Counted from the stretch's first letter, positions 46,660 to 59,100 are shown. The stretch: 64,000 bases of DNA from Halichoerus grypus (GCF_964656455.1 NC_135726.1:23385168-23449167); one strand, 5' to 3'. Notes: generated from the letters alone by a model not told the origin. A program made the numbers and translations.

Positions 46660-47088
46660 GATAGCGTGCTTCCAAAACTATTCCTGGGACCTCTGTATAT
46701 GTTCTTATTTGGAAATAAAGTTGTAAAGACAAAATTAGTTAACATGAGGTTCTACTGAACAGGATGGGCCCTTAATCCAAAAAACCTGCTGTCCTTATAA
46801 GAAGAGGAGAAGAAACACAAAGACAGACACCCACACAGAGAACATCATGCTGCAATAGAGGTAGAAATTGGGGTGATGCTTCTATAAATCAAGAACTGCT
46901 GGGAAACAACAGAAGCTAAAAGGCATGGAACAGATTCTCCCCTAGAGCCTTCAGAGGGAGCATAGCTCTGACGATGCCCTGGTTTCAGTCTCCCAGCCTC
47001 CAGGATGGTGAAAAACTAACTTAACCTCAGTTTTAAGCCTTTCAGTTTTCCATAATTTGTTACAGCAGCCCTAGGAAACTTACACAGA
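46660..47088 (+). mobile_element. MLT1-like LTR, opposite orientation
   Basis: ATGTTCTTATTTGGAAATAA, CTGCTGTCCTTATAAGAAGA, GAACAGATTCTCCCCTAGAG, CATAATTTGTTACAGCAGCC and CTAGGAAACTTACAC follow the MLT1 order on the plus strand. It is about 50 bases from the minus-strand LTR, forming an inverted pair. Confidence 0.82.
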
Positions 47089-49449
47089 CACATTCCTACA
47101 AAGTAGGTGGAGCTCTTACATTTGACCCTATAATGTATGTCAATATATTGGCATGACATATAATAAAAATATAAGGATCATGTGCCTATAAAAACAACAG
47201 GGACAATGTCAAGATTTATCTTTCACTATCTCTGCTCATTACTTTTCTTTCCTTACACTGACTATAAAATTTATATACAATAGATATCATTTGCACTGTC
47301 TTCCTATGATGGTTATAGGATCGAAAATAAAACAATATTCTTTCTAAGATGAAAAATTTGGCTAAATCATTTAGAATAGAAGATTAAACACATTTCTTCC
47401 CTGAGAATCTCTAGCTACTGGCTATTTTAATATTAAGTACCTTCCTTCAACAAGGGCTAAGTGCCACAAGTATTTTCAACAGCATGAGGATTCTTAAAAT
47501 TAGAAAAGTAAAGAGCAGCAAAATCAACAACTTTATTTATATGTTCGAAATTCTAAGCACTTGCTAGTATCTTGACATAGTTTCTTTTGGGTATGCGTGG
47601 GAAGAGGAAATAAGAGACTTCTCGAGTTTCATTAATTTTTTCTTTAGCCTTACCAAGATGCTTCATATGTCAGGGCATGATAATGATATTGAAAATCATA
47701 ATTTTTTTTCTATATGTTCACATTTCATAAGAAAGCAATGCAATGAAATATTCAGATTTAAAGTAAGAAGCTCAAGTTTAATCCTGACCACCCCTCCAAA
47801 AACAGTAATGAATCTGAGTGGGTGGTGGGGTGAAGGGTAGATGGGAACTCTCTGGACTTGCCATTCAGTTTTTCTATAAAACCAAAAACTGCTCAACAAA
47901 TAAATGCTTAATTAATTTTTTTTTAAAAAGTAACGAATCTCATGATATCCAGGCCCCAATTCAGAGTAATGAAGTCCTATCTTCTCAGAGTGAGGAACAA
48001 GAATCAGTAAATTAAAAGCTATGTGAGTTATTCTTTTTTGCAGCTGGGTTGAGAAACCCTGTTAGAGATCATCCTTCCAGGAGAATATTGACAGGGCACA
48101 TGTATGAAGGACTTGAAGGTATGTTAAGATTTGGTTTTGGTTTTGTTTTGTCTGTGTATAACAGGAATCTGCTATACTGCTTGCATAGTACCTGGCTTAC
48201 AAATGATATATTTTAGCAGATGAATGGATACATTTGCATGTGTTCTTCATCCAATGGAAATTACTTTGGACACTTTTCCTTGGAAACAATTTACCTTATT
48301 ATCATGCTTTAGTAGGTAGATAAAGTCTTACAGGATGATTGGATTTTCAATAGGTGATAAGCTTGATATAATAAAAGCCCTATCAATATTCACTTGACTA
48401 AGGAGGCTTTAGATTAAAAAAAAAATTCTTTGTCAGGAAGGTTGCTTTGGAACCATCAAAAGGCACTGCTTCCTTGAGAAGCAGAGCTTATGAACTGTAT
48501 TACACGAGTCACTAGATGAGAACTAATGTGGATATCAGAATGATAGAAAGAATATTTATATGGCTTGCTAATGATAGTATTATCTACCAGATAAACACAG
48601 ATATTCTGCTGGGAAAAGAATATTAAAATAGTAAGAAAGTTTGCTTAAAAATATAACATTTTTACCTATTAAAATATTAGATTATATAACAATAAGATTT
48701 CACTCAGACATACAAAATTTAAAAACCTCAAAGTGTAAGTTTAGTAATAAGCTTAATTAAAATTAATGATCTGGTTCTAAAAATTAAAATAAGACTTTAT
48801 GGAGCAATATAAAAGGTCAATTTTATTAATTGGAGAATGTATGATTCTAAATGTGAAATAGTATGTTATAAACATGCCGGTTCTTCCCAGATTAATCTAA
48901 AAAACTGACATAATTCTCCAGTAAATGGCATTGTGATTTTTCTTTAGAAATCACTTTTCAAAGTGATTCAACAGTTTATCCAAAAGAGAAAATGGATACA
49001 GGTAACCAATTTTTTAAAACTGTGGCTACTAAGATTACCCACCTTAATAACTACTTTTTTTTCTCTCTCTCTCTCATTTACAAATCTCGGGGTTAAGGAG
49101 TGAGAATTGTTTTTTTTTAATTGAATTCCCACAGAGACACAATATCTGCAGGCCAAGTCAGATTACTAGAGTAAAATCTCATTTGTTCTTTTATTATTAT
49201 CTTTATTTTTTTCTCATTTATTTATATATTCCACAAATTCTGCTGAATGCCTAGAGAAGCATTTGTACCAAAAGCTAAGAGAGAGACTATGGTGTTGAGA
49301 GAAAAAGGAGACCATGAACTGTGTAAAGCTGACCTGTGAACACAGAGCTTAGGATAATGGGGGTGGTTACCTTCGATGTGCTTGCTCTTTTCTCTGGTTT
49401 GCTTCATCAAATACTTAAGAAATTAAAAAAAAAAAAAAAATGGGATAAC
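47089..49449. other. Repeat-poor AT-rich interval
   Basis: About 2.4 kb with no recognised gene, RNA or transposon. Poly(A) at 49423-49440. Confidence 0.4.
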
Positions 49450-49560
49450 TGCAAGGGGCACTGGACTGGAAACCAGTAGTTTTGGAGTCCCTCCCAAATA
49501 CTGCCCTCACTTTGTCTTCCTGGCCTCAATCTTTTTATCTATAACCAGAGCAGTATGAAT
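49450..49560 (+). mobile_element. MIR SINE 5' part
   Basis: GGGCACTGGACTGGAAACCA, GTAGTTTTGGAGTCC and the following TTCCTGGCCTCAATCTTTTT fit the MIR 5' half. Confidence 0.6.
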
Positions 49561-50163
49561 CTGCAAGTTCACATGTGTTCGCAGTCCTCTTGAATGATGT
49601 CATTTGCCTCCTTCAAAGTTTAGAATGACATCACATTTAGATTTATTTAATTACAGCATAAACACCTGTTTGAACTCTATCTCAAAGTTCCTACAAAATC
49701 GAAGCATTAAACATACAGTAATGTGTGTGCATGTGTTATCTTTTTTTCTCCCTTCTAAATACCAAAGAACCAGTTAAGTATCAACAGAAAGAAAGTTTAC
49801 AGTGTAATTCATACTGGGAAAAAAAAAATCTAAATTACCAAAATTTTAATGCATTATTGATCTCTCTGGGCATTTTTACAATTGTCTAGAGAAGGGAAAT
49901 TGCCAGTGACAGGAGCAAGATACTAATAATTATACATGTGAATATAGGAACCCAGTGCTCTTCAAGTCAAGAAGAACTTAAATGCGATTGACTTTTTTTT
50001 TGGATTGGGATTTGGGAAGATAAGTTATCTACCTCAACATCATGATACAAAGGTGAAGAAAATTGACCTTGAAATTTTCCAGTGTTTGAAACACTCATCC
50101 ACATTTGCAGTAGTTTCTTAAAATAAATTCCTAAGTAACTAAACGGATCAAAAATACGTTCTT
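49561..50163. other. Unassigned DNA
   Basis: Nothing recognised. Confidence 0.4.
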
Positions 50164-50178
50164 AAAGAATAGAATCCC

Positions 50179-50380
50179 GGGCGCCTGGGTGGCTCAGTTG
50201 GTTAAGCAACTGCCTTCGCCTCAGGTCATGTCCTGGAGTCCTTGGATCGAGCCCCACATCGGGCTCCCTGCTCGGCAGGGAGTCTGCTTCTCCCTCTGAC
50301 CCTCCCCCATCTCATGTGCTTTCTCTCTCATTCTCTCTCTCTCAAATAAAGAAATAAAATCTTAAAAAAAAAAAAAAAAA
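50179..50380 (+). mobile_element. CAN-SINE, second subfamily
   Basis: Head GGGCGCCTGGGTGGCTCAGT then TGGTTAAGCAACTGCC; body GGGAGTCTGCTTCTCCCTCT and CTCATGTGCTTTCTCTCTCA. This body type is shared only with the copy at 52959. AAAGAATAGAATCCC repeats exactly at 50164-50178 and 50381-50395. Confidence 0.97.
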
Positions 50381-50395
50381 AAAGAATAGAATCCC

Positions 50396-50894
50396 TCCAC
50401 ATTCTATCAATGGAGAGATCTGCCTTTTTTTTTTTTTTTAAACAAAGAGTTTAATAAGCTATGAGGGGTTAAATCTTCATGGGAATATGGGAAGGAGAGT
50501 CAAGTTGTCAAGTTTCCACTTGTGTATACAAACAGAGCCCCTGCCACATTGCCATAGGTAAAGTGAGGATTCGGAAAGAAGGTATGGGAAAGGTGAAATG
50601 AAGGTCTTGGCTTTTGGAAGATTTGAAAGGCCTTAAGAAGAGAAGTAGAAATGAAGGGAAATAACCAATTGAAGGATTTTTATTAAGTGGCTGCTTTGCA
50701 AAGCCTCTTCATTTCTCCATGAAACGTGCAGTAAACTTGAGATTCCTCATCAAAGTTGTACAAGAGTATTTTCCAAGTGTCTGTTCCTTTCTCCCTCTGC
50801 CAATGCCACACTATAACATATAATACCCATATTTTAAGTTTCAAACACTTGATGGCAAGTTCCTATAGAATTACACATTCCATTGTTCGTACTT
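50396..50894. other. Unassigned DNA
   Basis: T15-type run at about 50426-50440; nothing else seen. Confidence 0.4.
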
Positions 50895-50905
50895 CTAAAT
50901 TGATT

Positions 50906-51105
50906 GATTTATTTTTTTAAAGATTTTATTTATTTTTTGACAGAGAGAGACACAGAGAGAGAGGGAACACAAGCAAGGGGAGTGGGAGAGGGAGAAGCAG
51001 GCTTCCCGTGGAGCAAGGAGCCCGATGTGGGGCTCGATCCCAGGACCCTGGGATCATGACCTGATCCGAAGGCAGACGCTTAACGACTGAGCCACCCAGG
51101 CGCCC
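50906..51105 (-). mobile_element. CAN-SINE, young subfamily
   Basis: Poly(T)/AAAGATTTTATTTATTTTTT at left; GGATCATGACCTGATCCGAA and CTGAGCCACCCAGGCGCCCC at right. CTAAATTGATT repeats at 50895-50905 and 51106-51116. Confidence 0.96.
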
Positions 51106-51269
51106 CTAAATTGATTTTAGAATACCTTGAATCCCACTTATGATTTTGGTTATACTATTAAGGTTATACTAGACAGTTCACATTTTCCTCCAAATGGTTT
51201 CCAATTTGTCTATCTTCCTACTGGGAAATAAGAGATCTCTCCATTTATTCAATGTTTTTCTGATGTCTG

Positions 51270-51480
51270 ACCTGCAAGAGAGCCTCTTACCTGAACTATT
51301 ATTTTTTATTCAACTTCTTGAGTGAGCTTTCTAAAGCACAAATCCTGTCATGCACCTCCCCAACTTAAAACTTTTCACTGGTTCTCCACTGAAGATAGTG
51401 TATAATTTGGTCTCCAGATCATGACAAATGGGACTTTGCTTTTCTCTCCATCTTGAGCACCCAGAATTAATTTAATAGAG
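51270..51480 (+). mobile_element. L2 LINE fragment
   Basis: AATCCTGTCATGCACCTCCC, AACTTTTCACTGGTTCTCCA, CTGAAGATAGTGTATAATTT and CCAGATCATGACAAATGG follow the L2 order (GATCATGTCACTCCCCTG ... CTCCAGTGGCTTCCCATT ... AAAGTCCAAACTCC). Confidence 0.7.
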
Positions 51481-51520
51481 CTGATTTCAAACACAGAAGT
51501 TCATACAAAGTGCATATTCT

Positions 51521-51714
51521 ATTTTTATTAAGATTTTATTTATTTGAGAGACAGAGAACGTGCGTACACAAGCGGGGGGGCGGGGGGCAGAGAGAGAAGG
51601 AGAAGCAGACGGCTCGCAGAGCAGGGAGCTCAATGCGGTGCTTGATCCCAGGACCCCGAGATCATGACCTGACCCAAAGGCAGATGCTTAACTGAATGAG
51701 CCACCAGGCACCCC
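51521..51714 (-). mobile_element. CAN-SINE, diverged, 15-bp target duplication
   Basis: TTAAGATTTTATTTATTTGA at left, G-rich core, GATCATGACCTGACCCAAAG and ATGAGCCACCAGGCACCCC at right. CAAAGTGCATATTCT repeats exactly at 51506-51520 and 51715-51729. Confidence 0.96.
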
Positions 51715-51729
51715 CAAAGTGCATATTCT

Positions 51730-52649
51730 TAATCACTATGCAATGTTGCCTTCAGAAAACGAGGAATACACAGTACCCTTGTATTGACCTCCATTCTTTG
51801 AGGTAATAGATGACCATGGTTTTTGATCTTATGTGTGTGTTATTGTAATGCTTTCCCATTTCATGGAGTGTCTTCCAAAGTAAACGATAAGCCAGATGCA
51901 CTTCTGTGAGTTGCTTAAAATGACAGTTTCTCATTCACATAGCAGTAGACAGAATATGTCAATTATCAACTGAAATGTTGTTTTTCCTCTGTCTTTTCTT
52001 TCCCATTTAGGTTAAAACTAAAATAATTAGGCTGTCATTGTTGGGAGGAGAGTATACTAAATTCTGAGGTGTTCTGAGGATCTCTCTTATTCCTTGGAAG
52101 GGGAAAGTCACTGGGAAGAACAAGAAGAGATAGTAGTTCTTTCCTTGACCCAGTGGTTCACAAAGGTTGCTATTTATATGAACAACAACAAAAAAATGGG
52201 TTCCCAAGAGCTATAACCTTGGTGTGCCAAGTGTCTTGGGAAACATCTGGCCTGACCTACTACTGAGGGCATGCTACCATCTTCTTTTGGGAATTCATCA
52301 TGGTCTGCACAGGGATCTGGGCCAGCAAATAGACAAGCATCATCTATCAGAGTGTGCAGGACCATCATTCAATTGTGACCCCATGTAATGGTAAACAATG
52401 CTGACAGTAATTAACTGAACAGACTTGGGTTTTCTCTCTAACCTGCTGTTGGAATAGAATGAGATCTAACTTTGAACTGAGCAAATCGTGAGGGTTTGGG
52501 GACAGTTTGAAGGAGAGGAATCTCAAGAGAAGGAAACTGGATTTCCTTTTAATAAGGCATTAGGGGTTCCACTTAGTAGAAAAAAAAAGAGTTGTGACTT
52601 TATGTCATGAATATGTGAAACAATTAATACATTACATTAGTAATCATTT
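51730..52649. other. Unassigned DNA
   Basis: Nothing recognised. Confidence 0.4.
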
Positions 52650-52850
52650 TATTAAAATGCATATACTGAGTGTTTATTAAATTTTATTGGATATTTTTGT
52701 CTACCAACTAGTGGATTTCTATCATCCTCTTCGACAGATGAGGAAATGGGGACTCAGAAAGGTCAGGGATCTAATGGAGAATGTAAGCAAATAGAGTCAC
52801 TGTGAAACCAAAGCTTGAGCTCTTTGCACTATAACTCTATACCTTAATGT
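52650..52850 (-). mobile_element. MIR SINE
   Basis: ATCATCCTCTTCGACAGATG then AGGAAATGGGGACTCAGAAA and GGTCAGGGATCTAATGGAGA: the reverse MIR core. Confidence 0.8.
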
Positions 52851-52958
52851 TATTACTTTACTTTAAACTCCTAATCATCACTTAGCAAAATGAATACCCA
52901 CTTATAATGTTGAGAACTTTTAGCAATAGTACTTAGCATTTAACAAACAGATGTTGTT

Positions 52959-53153
52959 GGGCGCCTGGGTGGCTCAGTTGGTTAAGCGACTGCCTTCGGC
53001 CCAGGTCATGATCCTGGAGTCCCTGGATCGAGTCCCGCATTGGGCTCCCTGCTCGGCAGGGAGTCTGCTTCTCCCTCTGACCCTCCCCCCTCTCATGTGC
53101 TCTCTCTCATTCTCTCTCTCTCAAATAAATAAAATCTTTAAAAAAAAAAAAAC
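52959..53153 (+). mobile_element. CAN-SINE, second subfamily
   Basis: Head GGGCGCCTGGGTGGCTCAGT, body AGGGAGTCTGCTTCTCCCTC and TCTCATGTGCTCTCTCTCAT. Flanks CAAACAGATGTTGTT (52944-52958) and CAAATAGATGTTGTT (53154-53168) differ at one base. Confidence 0.97.
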
Positions 53154-53654
53154 CAAATAGATGTTGTTATTAGCAATGAGTGACTCTTCTGTACACCAGC
53201 CACCTTGCTCTTATTATACTACATCCTTATAAAATTATTGTTTGGTATGGTTACTTTAATACTATAAATCAAGACACTATGAGTTCCAAATACAAGTTAT
53301 GTGTTCTTGCTTACACTGAATATAAACACAAAGCTCATATTCATCCTGCTCTGCTGTGATATGTTCAAAGTACTAGATCAGTAAATATTTTTTTTTTTTA
53401 ACTTATTAAGAATAAAGGGGTCTTGGGAAAGGGGAAACTCCAGAAGCAGCAATAAGGAAACTAATATTTCAAAGAGCATTTGGAAATTGTGTTTATTCCA
53501 TTTTATTTTTTTAAAATTTCTCACTTCTGATACTTCTGTTTTGATATAATGAAAGATAAGTTTAAAAGAAAAGGAACTCACAACGTAACGTGCTAAAACC
53601 TGGGCCACTATTTTTTGGTAATTATTCTTTTTTTTTGTAATTATTCTTGTATAA

Positions 53655-53785
53655 ATTCATAGCTCAGACTAATAGAAGGCAACTCATTTGCCATGAGTCA
53701 CACAGTTTTTCAATACCAAATGCAGCATTCAAACTCAAAATTGACGGACTCCTAAGCCAGCATTCTTTCAGCAGCTTTTCTATGT
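53655..53785 (-). mobile_element. MIR SINE fragment
   Basis: TTTGCCATGAGTCACACAGT, ATGCAGCATTCAAACTCAAA: the reverse of the MIR 5' half (GGTCACACAG ... GATTCGAACCC). Confidence 0.65.
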
Positions 53786-55389
53786 GTTCTCTGCTAACAC
53801 GAGGAAAAGTTTATCACTGTGGCAAATGTTCTTGTTTTTCCTCTTACAAAGGGAAATTGTCCTGGTTTCAAACTCACCCAAAGAAAGACAGGTAGGAATG
53901 ATGTCATCACCAGGCATCTGACCTCCCCATCATGAGGAGGTTTGTTCACAATGAATGTTTTGACACTTGACATCCATCTGCCAGAGGGAAGCCCCACATT
54001 AATAAAGAAATGAAGATCTGTTACTTGCCTGGAGGCTTAAGTGGTTAATATAGAAGGCACTATTTTATGGAGAAAGAAATGTTCTATTCAACCAGTTTGT
54101 CACACTTTTATATCTAAAGGACACATTGTGTTGGCACCCAAGGGCAAAGTAAAATCGTTCTGGAAAAGTGTAAAAATGCCACTGCAATTTTTAAAAGATA
54201 AATCAAGCAAACGATTCTACTACCTGTTAAATTTTAGAACTGGTTTTCAGATTGGAGGATAATTCAGAATATCTAGGATAATATAGCAGAGAAGGGAACA
54301 TAACCCTTGTGCCCTTCCATTCTATTTACCAGCATTAGAGTTTCTCATAATCAGAAAGTCATTGGTTCAACCAAGAGTTTGCAAGCTAAGAAAGGCCTGT
54401 GTACCTCAGCACTGGAAGACAACACAGAATATAAAATATTAATTCAGAAGTTGCAAACTGGCCAACCAAGGACACCCACATATATGCTTTATTGACCTAC
54501 TTTGTTCACTACTCAATGCTGACATATTCAATACTTTACAAATACATCTTTTTTTGCTAATATTTTTAAAATCAAGATTTCATAATATGATTTTGAATTG
54601 CCAACTTATTTTTTCTACTTTTTCAAATCCAGCCCCAAATACAGAGTTGGCTAATTGGGGAGGAGGCTAAGAGCACCATAGTATGTTTTTGTTTGTTTTC
54701 TTTTCTTTTTCTTTCTGTCTCTCTCTCTTTTAACTTTTTTTTTTCCACCTTGTTTTTCTCTTCAACATCTTTCTCCCATCCCTCCTTTTAGGCAGCTGAC
54801 CTAAAAGAACTTCTTGACTAGAGTTAAGAGACGGGAGAGGGGTGAACACATTTTTATATAACGAGTTATAACGAGTTATGATTTATATTGTAAACTTCTC
54901 AACTTGGCAAACATCCCAACACTGGTTCTTTCTAAGGAGAATTATTTTGAGGGTTCCTTAGCACTCCTCTAGGCTATGGGCAGAACCCCAGTTGCCATTC
55001 CTTGGATGGATGCTCATCAATCCCACAGATAGACCCCCTTTTCAGGCACTGGCTTATCCATACAGTCTGCTTGAGCTCAGTCCATTTCAAGGTGAGACAT
55101 GTCTGGCTCATGCAATACCCACCTGTAATGAATCCAGGTTCATTGGGAATCTCACCCTCAATGGACCCCACAACTTTTTATTCTACTATTACAACTACTA
55201 GGACTTAGTCTTACCCTTAGCATTTTTTTCCACAGAGGTAGGAGATGGCATAACCTACCTCCCAACTTCTAACTCTCTGAGCTGTTCTCAGAAGACTCCC
55301 TTACTTGGTGGAACAGGAGGGGACACACTGATGATGCTCTCCAATAAAATGTTCTCTCTAATCTCTATCCTTCATCAATATAAAGAATA
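53786..55389. other. Unassigned DNA
   Basis: Pyrimidine-rich tract at about 54690-54790 and a duplicated ATAACGAGTT at 54858-54877. No gene supported. Confidence 0.4.
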
Positions 55390-55600
55390 GCACCTAATAC
55401 TTACTGAGTGATTTTTCTACAGCAGGCTCTGTTTTAACCGAGCGTACTACATAGAAGGACTCATTTAATACAATCATCTTGGGGACGCGGTATGGTCATT
55501 ATGCCCATTCTGACCATGTGAAAACTGAGGCTTTGCAAATTTGAATAAATAAATGAAGTCTACTGAGTTAATAAAGTAGCAGAGTGGATGATGGAATCTA
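55390..55600 (-). mobile_element. MIR SINE
   Basis: AATACTTACTGAGTGATTTT, GAAGGACTCATTTAATACAA, CATGTGAAAACTGAGGCTTT: the reverse MIR order. Confidence 0.75.
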
Positions 55601-55794
55601 CAGTTATCTAACTTCAAGGTTTAGTTCATAATCACTTTACTGCTTCTTGCCTCCCATCTTGTAATTGCAATTATGTGATATTCTAGGAAGTGCAATTAAA
55701 TAGTGAGATATATAGAAACATAGAAATACAACTATATAGTGACATTCCACTTTTTAAAAAGACATTATTCCAAGAGCATTTATGATTTTTGTCA

Positions 55795-55975
55795 TTTAGT
55801 CAGCACTAATTTAGACTAAGTATTATTATTATTCCCAATTTAAAGTTGAAAAAACTAAAGCTCAGAGAGACACAACAGCTTGTTGATGTACAGTTATTAG
55901 ATGGTAGGTCCAAGGCTGGGAGCCTGGCTTCTGACGGTATAGCTCCTCACAACTAGACTGTCTCCCTCTAGAATG
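55795..55975 (-). mobile_element. MIR SINE
   Basis: AAGTATTATTATTATTCCCA, AACTAAAGCTCAGAGAGACA, GCTGGGAGCCTGGCTTCTGA: the reverse MIR order. Confidence 0.8.
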
Positions 55976-57049
55976 CTGAAATTCACTGATTCAGCACAGT
56001 AGATACAACTAGCTCTTCTATTGTACCTAAGAAAATTTAAGAGTCTATTAAGATGTAGTGAATATATCAGTTTTATTTCAAGCTTTAGTTCAATTATATG
56101 AGAGCCGGTTATATAAGAAATGGAGATCTTAATGGACTACTGAGGGCAAGGTGAAAAGTATATATCAATGTATTATATATATATATGTCTACATGATTAA
56201 ATGGTTTTATAAGTTTTATAATAATCATTATTGTAACACATGCCATTATCCTGTATCATAGGATAAAACATTATGTTGGAATGTTTTATGTTATTGCAGC
56301 TAACTCTTCCAGAGCCACAGGGCACCATATTAGTGGGTGAATTAGAATTGCACTAATTGTTCAGTGAATGCCTGCATCTTGCACAATAACTGATATTAGG
56401 TAACTTGGGCATACTCACTTCACTGCCATAGTAACCTTGAAAAATATAGGTCTAATACAGAATATGCCCTTGTGTAGATCCTGTTGGCTGCCCACTCAAC
56501 AGCCATTTCCCTCCTTATTTCTTGCCTACGGAAACTGATGTGAATCAGGAACTATTAGAAAAACATTCTAGGAAGATAGGTATGAATCATGATTGGTATA
56601 AAATGCTAATCTGTTTCCTTTACCTTTTATTCTTACAGGTAAGTGTAGCCTAATTATACAGTTTGGTCCATACCAAAACAGGTAATAGCTTATATGAGGA
56701 TTTCTGACAGTTTTTCCTTCATCTTGACAAAAACAAAAACAAATGCATAAGAAAAGGCCACCTATGAGACCTCTTCTCTATTCTTCCTGCTTTGAACACA
56801 TTTGTCTGAGAAAGCAGTGGGTAGGTAAGGCAGCCTCTTTGTGATCTCTGGGCAAGAGCCTAAGCAAGAGCCACAGCTGAGCATGGCACTGTAATGTAAC
56901 AGAAGGATTCCGGTTTTCATGCTGAAACCACTGCATGAATTTGAAATCACCTGACTCCTTCCTTCTTGGTTTATGGTAAACTCAATGTCTTCACAGATTT
57001 ACTCATTGTTATCCTAGGATGCTCCATGCAGATGAACACACCTAACTGA
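55976..57049. other. Unassigned DNA
   Basis: Short (TA)n at about 56170-56184; nothing else recognised. Confidence 0.4.
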
Positions 57050-57562
57050 CAAACCCACCCTAACTGTGGAAAACTGAATAATAGCCCACCAAGATGCCCA
57101 AGTCCTAATTCCCAGAACCTATGAAACTTACTTTACATATAGCAAAAGGGACTTTGTAGATGTCATTAGGGTCAAGGACCTTGGAATGAGAGTATCAGAT
57201 GGTTCAGGAGGGCCTAATCTAATCACAAATCCTTAAAAGCAAAGAATCTTCTACAGGGTATGATCAGAGGAAGATTAAAGAAAGGTCAGAGAGTTGCAGC
57301 CTCGCTGACTTTGAAGATGGAGGGATAGGTCCAGAAGCCCAAGGATGTAGACAGCCTCTAGAAGCAGAAAAAAAAGCACGGAAACAGATTCTCCCATTGA
57401 GAACATGGAAAGGAATACAGGTCTGCCATCACCTTGATTTTAGCCTGATGAGACTCACTGGGCTTTGGACTTCTGACCTACAGAACTGCAGGATTATACA
57501 TTTATGTTGTGTTGTTTTAAGTCACCAAGCTTGTGGTAATTGGTTCTGGCAGCAACCAGGAA
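57050..57562 (+). mobile_element. MLT1-like LTR (MaLR)
   Basis: CCAAGATGCCCAAGTCCTAA, GCAAAAGGGACTTTGTAGAT, AATCTAATCACAAATCCTTA, AAGGATGTAGACAGCCTCTA, ACAGATTCTCCCATTGAGAA, GACTTCTGACCTACAGAACT, TTGTTTTAAGTCACCAAGCT: consistent LTR order on the plus strand and nearly full length. Confidence 0.85.
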
Positions 57563-57584
57563 AAAAGAGAATGACTAATGCCTT

Positions 57585-57637
57585 GAAACTAATATAACAC
57601 TGTATGTTAACTACACTGGAATTAAAATTAAAAAAAG
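57585..57637 (+). mobile_element. L1 3' stub of about 53 bp with target duplication
   Basis: Only the last bases of a carnivore L1 remain: GAAACTAATATAACACTGTA then GTTAACTACACTGGAATTAA and an A-rich tail, parallel to the 3' end at 33.28 kb. Flanks AGAGAATGACTAATGC (57566-57581) and AGAGAATCACCAATGC (57638-57653) match at 14 of 16. Confidence 0.85.
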
Positions 57638-57655
57638 AGAGAATCACCAATGCTT

Positions 57656-58039
57656 AATAATCTACATGGTCATAGGATCATCTTCAGAAGTAAAAAAAAA
57701 AAATTACCATCATTCTTCTCAAGGACTAAGGGATCTGTAGTCAAGCTCTACATTCTTTTAATGATAATTTACAAAAGCCACACAAAGATACTAAGCCTCA
57801 AATAAGAGTCTCACAAGAACACCAGAGTCAAAAACAACTTTTGCATTTAGCAAAAACATGGGAAATGAAAATTAGGAAGGCTGACAATCTGAGGACAAAT
57901 AAGTTTATCTTTTGAAAATAGATGTGAAGGCATTAGTAAATTTAATCCTTAATAATGATTTTGGGTTCAATAGCACATAAATCATGGATTTTTCTTCTGG
58001 CTTTACTTGATAGAGCAGCCTGATTTACAAAAAAAAAAA
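57656..58039. other. Unassigned DNA
   Basis: Nothing recognised. Confidence 0.4.
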
Positions 58040-58165
58040 AATTAATCTCTCGGTTTCTTCATCTGTGCAAAAGGCTGTTCTTACTGACAATGTTGTGGTA
58101 ATGGTCACTGAGAATAATAGATATATAAAGTAGCTTGCCACAAAGTAGGTCCTTAATCTGTGACA
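58040..58165 (+). mobile_element. MIR SINE 3' half
   Basis: CTCGGTTTCTTCATCTGTGC, ATATATAAAGTAGCTTGCCA and CAAAGTAGGTCCTTAAT fit the MIR core and 3' end. Confidence 0.75.
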
Positions 58166-58656
58166 AATTCTCCTTCTCTTAAGCAACAGCTCAACTACTT
58201 TTAAAACAATTATCTTAACTCTTCCCCCAGTTAGATCTTAAATAGAAGGGCTTTATATAAACAGACACAAACAGAAATATTTTGGTTCATGAGTAAAGGA
58301 AACTTCCTCTGTCCCTATCAAACTTCCTTATTGGCTCTTGAGTTACTTCCACAGAGTTCTGTGTAATGTTTAAAAAAAAAAAAAAGGAATCTGTTCTAAA
58401 AAACAGAAATGTTAGTTGACCTTTAACATTACGATTTCTTGAATTTACAAAGTGTATCCTTCAGAGAAATGGTATAAAGCAATTTACGCTATCTAAATTT
58501 TACTCATGGAAGGGGGTCATGGGGATTGGTCTTTTATTACGACTATTTTTTTAATAATTAAAAGGATAAGCAAAGCTATGTTGCATTGCACAGACATGAA
58601 CACAGACTCATAGCCCTTTGCTATGTTAAACTTGTGGTGATTAAGAAGACGGTCAA
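58166..58656. other. Unassigned DNA
   Basis: A13-type run at about 58371-58385; nothing else seen. Confidence 0.4.
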
Positions 58657-58859
58657 GGGGAACCTGGATGACTCAGGTGGTTAAGCATCTGACTCTTGAT
58701 TTCAGCTCAGGTCATGATCTCAGGGTTGTGAGATCAAGTCCCACATAGGGCTCAACACTCAGTGGGAAGTCTGCTTGAGATTCTCTTTCTCCCTCTGCCC
58801 TTCCACCCCATTGACATTCTCTCTCTCTCAAATAATAAAAACAAATCTCTAAAAAAAAA
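58657..58859 (+). mobile_element. CAN-SINE, older copy
   Basis: Head GGGGAACCTGGATGACTCAG, CAGGTCATGATCTCAGGGTT, body GAAGTCTGCTTGAGATTCTC, tail AAATAATAAAAACAAATC then poly(A). Left flank AAGACGGTCAAG (58646-58657) resembles the sequence after its tail (AAGATAGCCAGG) and after the next SINE (AAGATAGTCAAG). Confidence 0.93.
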
Positions 58860-58869
58860 AAGATAGCCA

Positions 58870-59092
58870 GGCGCCTGGGTGGCTCAGTCATTAAGCATCT
58901 GCTTTCGGCTCAGGTCATGATCCCAGGGTCCTGGGATCGAGCCCTGATGCGGCTCCCTGCTCTGCAGGAAACCTGCTTCTCCCTCTCCCACTCCCCCTGC
59001 TTGTGTTCCATCTCTCTCTGTGTCTCTCTCTGTCAAATAAATAAATAAAATCTTTAAAAATAAATAAATTTTAAAAATTAAAAAATTAAAAA
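58870..59092 (+). mobile_element. CAN-SINE, young copy at the same target
   Basis: Head GGCGCCTGGGTGGCTCAG, body ACTCCCCCTGCTTGTGTTCC, tail of AATAAATAAAATCTTT and a long A/T-rich extension. It stands between AAAAGATAGCCAG and AAAAGATAGTCAAG, i.e. in the 3' target duplication of the older copy. Confidence 0.95.
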
Positions 59093-59100
59093 AAAGATAG

